Shown here piece by piece: positions 41,600 through 41,779 of a DNA stretch of 41,779 nt. This DNA is from Alistipes sp. Its GTDB lineage: Bacteria > Bacteroidota > Bacteroidia > Bacteroidales > Rikenellaceae. Below the pieces are notes generated by a model. It was not told the origin of the DNA. It ran no database searches and saw only the letters and a program-made list of their open reading frames with translations. Made by a program: the position numbers and the translations under genes. The stretch is taken from the NCBI GenBank assembly GCA_017546345.1, contig JAFYXB010000019.1:1-41779 (forward strand), given 5' to 3'. Numbering within the stretch: the stretch's first letter is position 1; every line of letters starts with the position of its first letter.

Positions 41600-41630
41600 T
41601 TTGTTTATATTAAAATAAGTCGTATATTTG
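41600..41630 (+). promoter_or_regulatory. Complete promoter of tRNA-Glu
   Basis: TTTG at 41600-41603, 19 bases, TATATTTG at 41623-41630, 26 bases before the tRNA. A weak CCAATT-AGCC-AATTGG hairpin (41498-41513) lies between tamL and this promoter. Confidence 0.82.
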
Positions 41631-41656
41631 CAGCGTCAAAAGGTGACAAACTTAAT

Positions 41657-41728
41657 GGTCGATTCATCTAAGGGCTAGGATACCTGCCTCTCACGCAGGA
41701 CATAGGGGTTCGAATCCCCTATCGACTA
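41657..41728 (+). tRNA. tRNA-Glu (CTC)
   Basis: A 72-base cloverleaf. Acceptor GGTCGAT pairs with ATCGACT (first pair G-U), the anticodon stem CCTGC/GCAGG encloses CTCTCAC with anticodon CTC, and the T-loop is GGGGTTCGAATCCCC. The next three bases are CCA, which would encode the 3' end, unlike the two other tRNAs here. A second Glu tRNA (TTC) is expected elsewhere. Confidence 0.96.
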
Positions 41729-41731
41729 CCA

Positions 41732-41763
41732 AAACAGACAACTTTTCAGTTGTCTGTTTTTTT
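41732..41763 (+). terminator. Intrinsic terminator of tRNA-Glu
   Basis: AACAGACAACT pairs with AGTTGTCTGTT around TTTC, followed by a T-run. Confidence 0.92.
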
Positions 41764-41779
41764 GTTTATAGGGCTTAAC

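Overview
The window looks like a chromosomal segment of a gut-type Bacteroidales bacterium, most likely the Alistipes/Rikenellaceae group; the genus is an inference. Four things point there. Nearly every transcription unit starts with the Bacteroidetes promoter grammar (TTTG or TTG, about 17-21 bases, TAnnTTTG). Shine-Dalgarno sequences are scarce. Lipoproteins with a Cys signal, BACON, SusE/F-like and BspA-type LRR domains are common. Typical phylum genes are present: a lipidated TamA homologue, a DUF1573 protein, and a fused glycogen synthase-phosphorylase. Gene content is mostly core and no transposase, integrase, phage gene or CRISPR array was seen.

Layout. 1-5.6 kb: 5' end of rpsA (minus), a small lipoprotein, an alkaline phosphatase, ung, an AraC-type regulator and murA, whose catalytic loop carries Asp in place of Cys. 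5.6-7.5 kb: a four-copy 76-bp tandem array followed by tdk-tsaC-thioesterase. 7.9-13.3 kb: two large surface lipoproteins, a GH13 amylase with a SusE/F-like domain inserted in its catalytic barrel, and a fimbrillin-like/LRR/Omp28 fusion. 13.4-19.3 kb: a MITE-like palindromic element, a perfect 11-bp dyad, a strong promoter, and a five-gene operon (SLC13 permease, cysC, cysD, cysN, sulfotransferase) that imports sulfate, makes PAPS and spends it on sulfonating an acceptor. No PAPS reductase is present. rnpB follows at 19.35 kb. 19.8-24.9 kb: the 1414-residue glycogen synthase/alpha-glucan phosphorylase fusion and an SPOUT RNA methyltransferase (minus). 25-27.8 kb: an outer-membrane barrel gene and glnS. 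27.9-28.4 kb: a second, unrelated tandem array of four palindromic units of about 126 bp. 28.4-31.9 kb: nfnB-nfnA and a DUF1573 protein (minus). 32-32.3 kb: tRNA-Asn and tRNA-Val. 32.5-35.5 kb: a LicD-GT2 fusion and a BACON lipoprotein. 35.6-36.3 kb: rplS with a long structured leader. 36.4-38 kb: an SDR and an alpha/beta hydrolase (minus). 38-41.5 kb: dapF and tamL. 41.66 kb: tRNA-Glu.

The best candidate for a notable biological system is the sulfate-to-sulfoconjugate operon at 13.5-19.3 kb. Its gene set matches the steroid/cholesterol sulfonation locus described in Bacteroides thetaiotaomicron, and it has a clear operator-like dyad directly upstream of its promoter. Less described items are the two tandem hairpin arrays, the hairpin leader of rplS, and a pair of interleaved stems (pseudoknot or two-terminator arrangement) downstream of the RNA methyltransferase.
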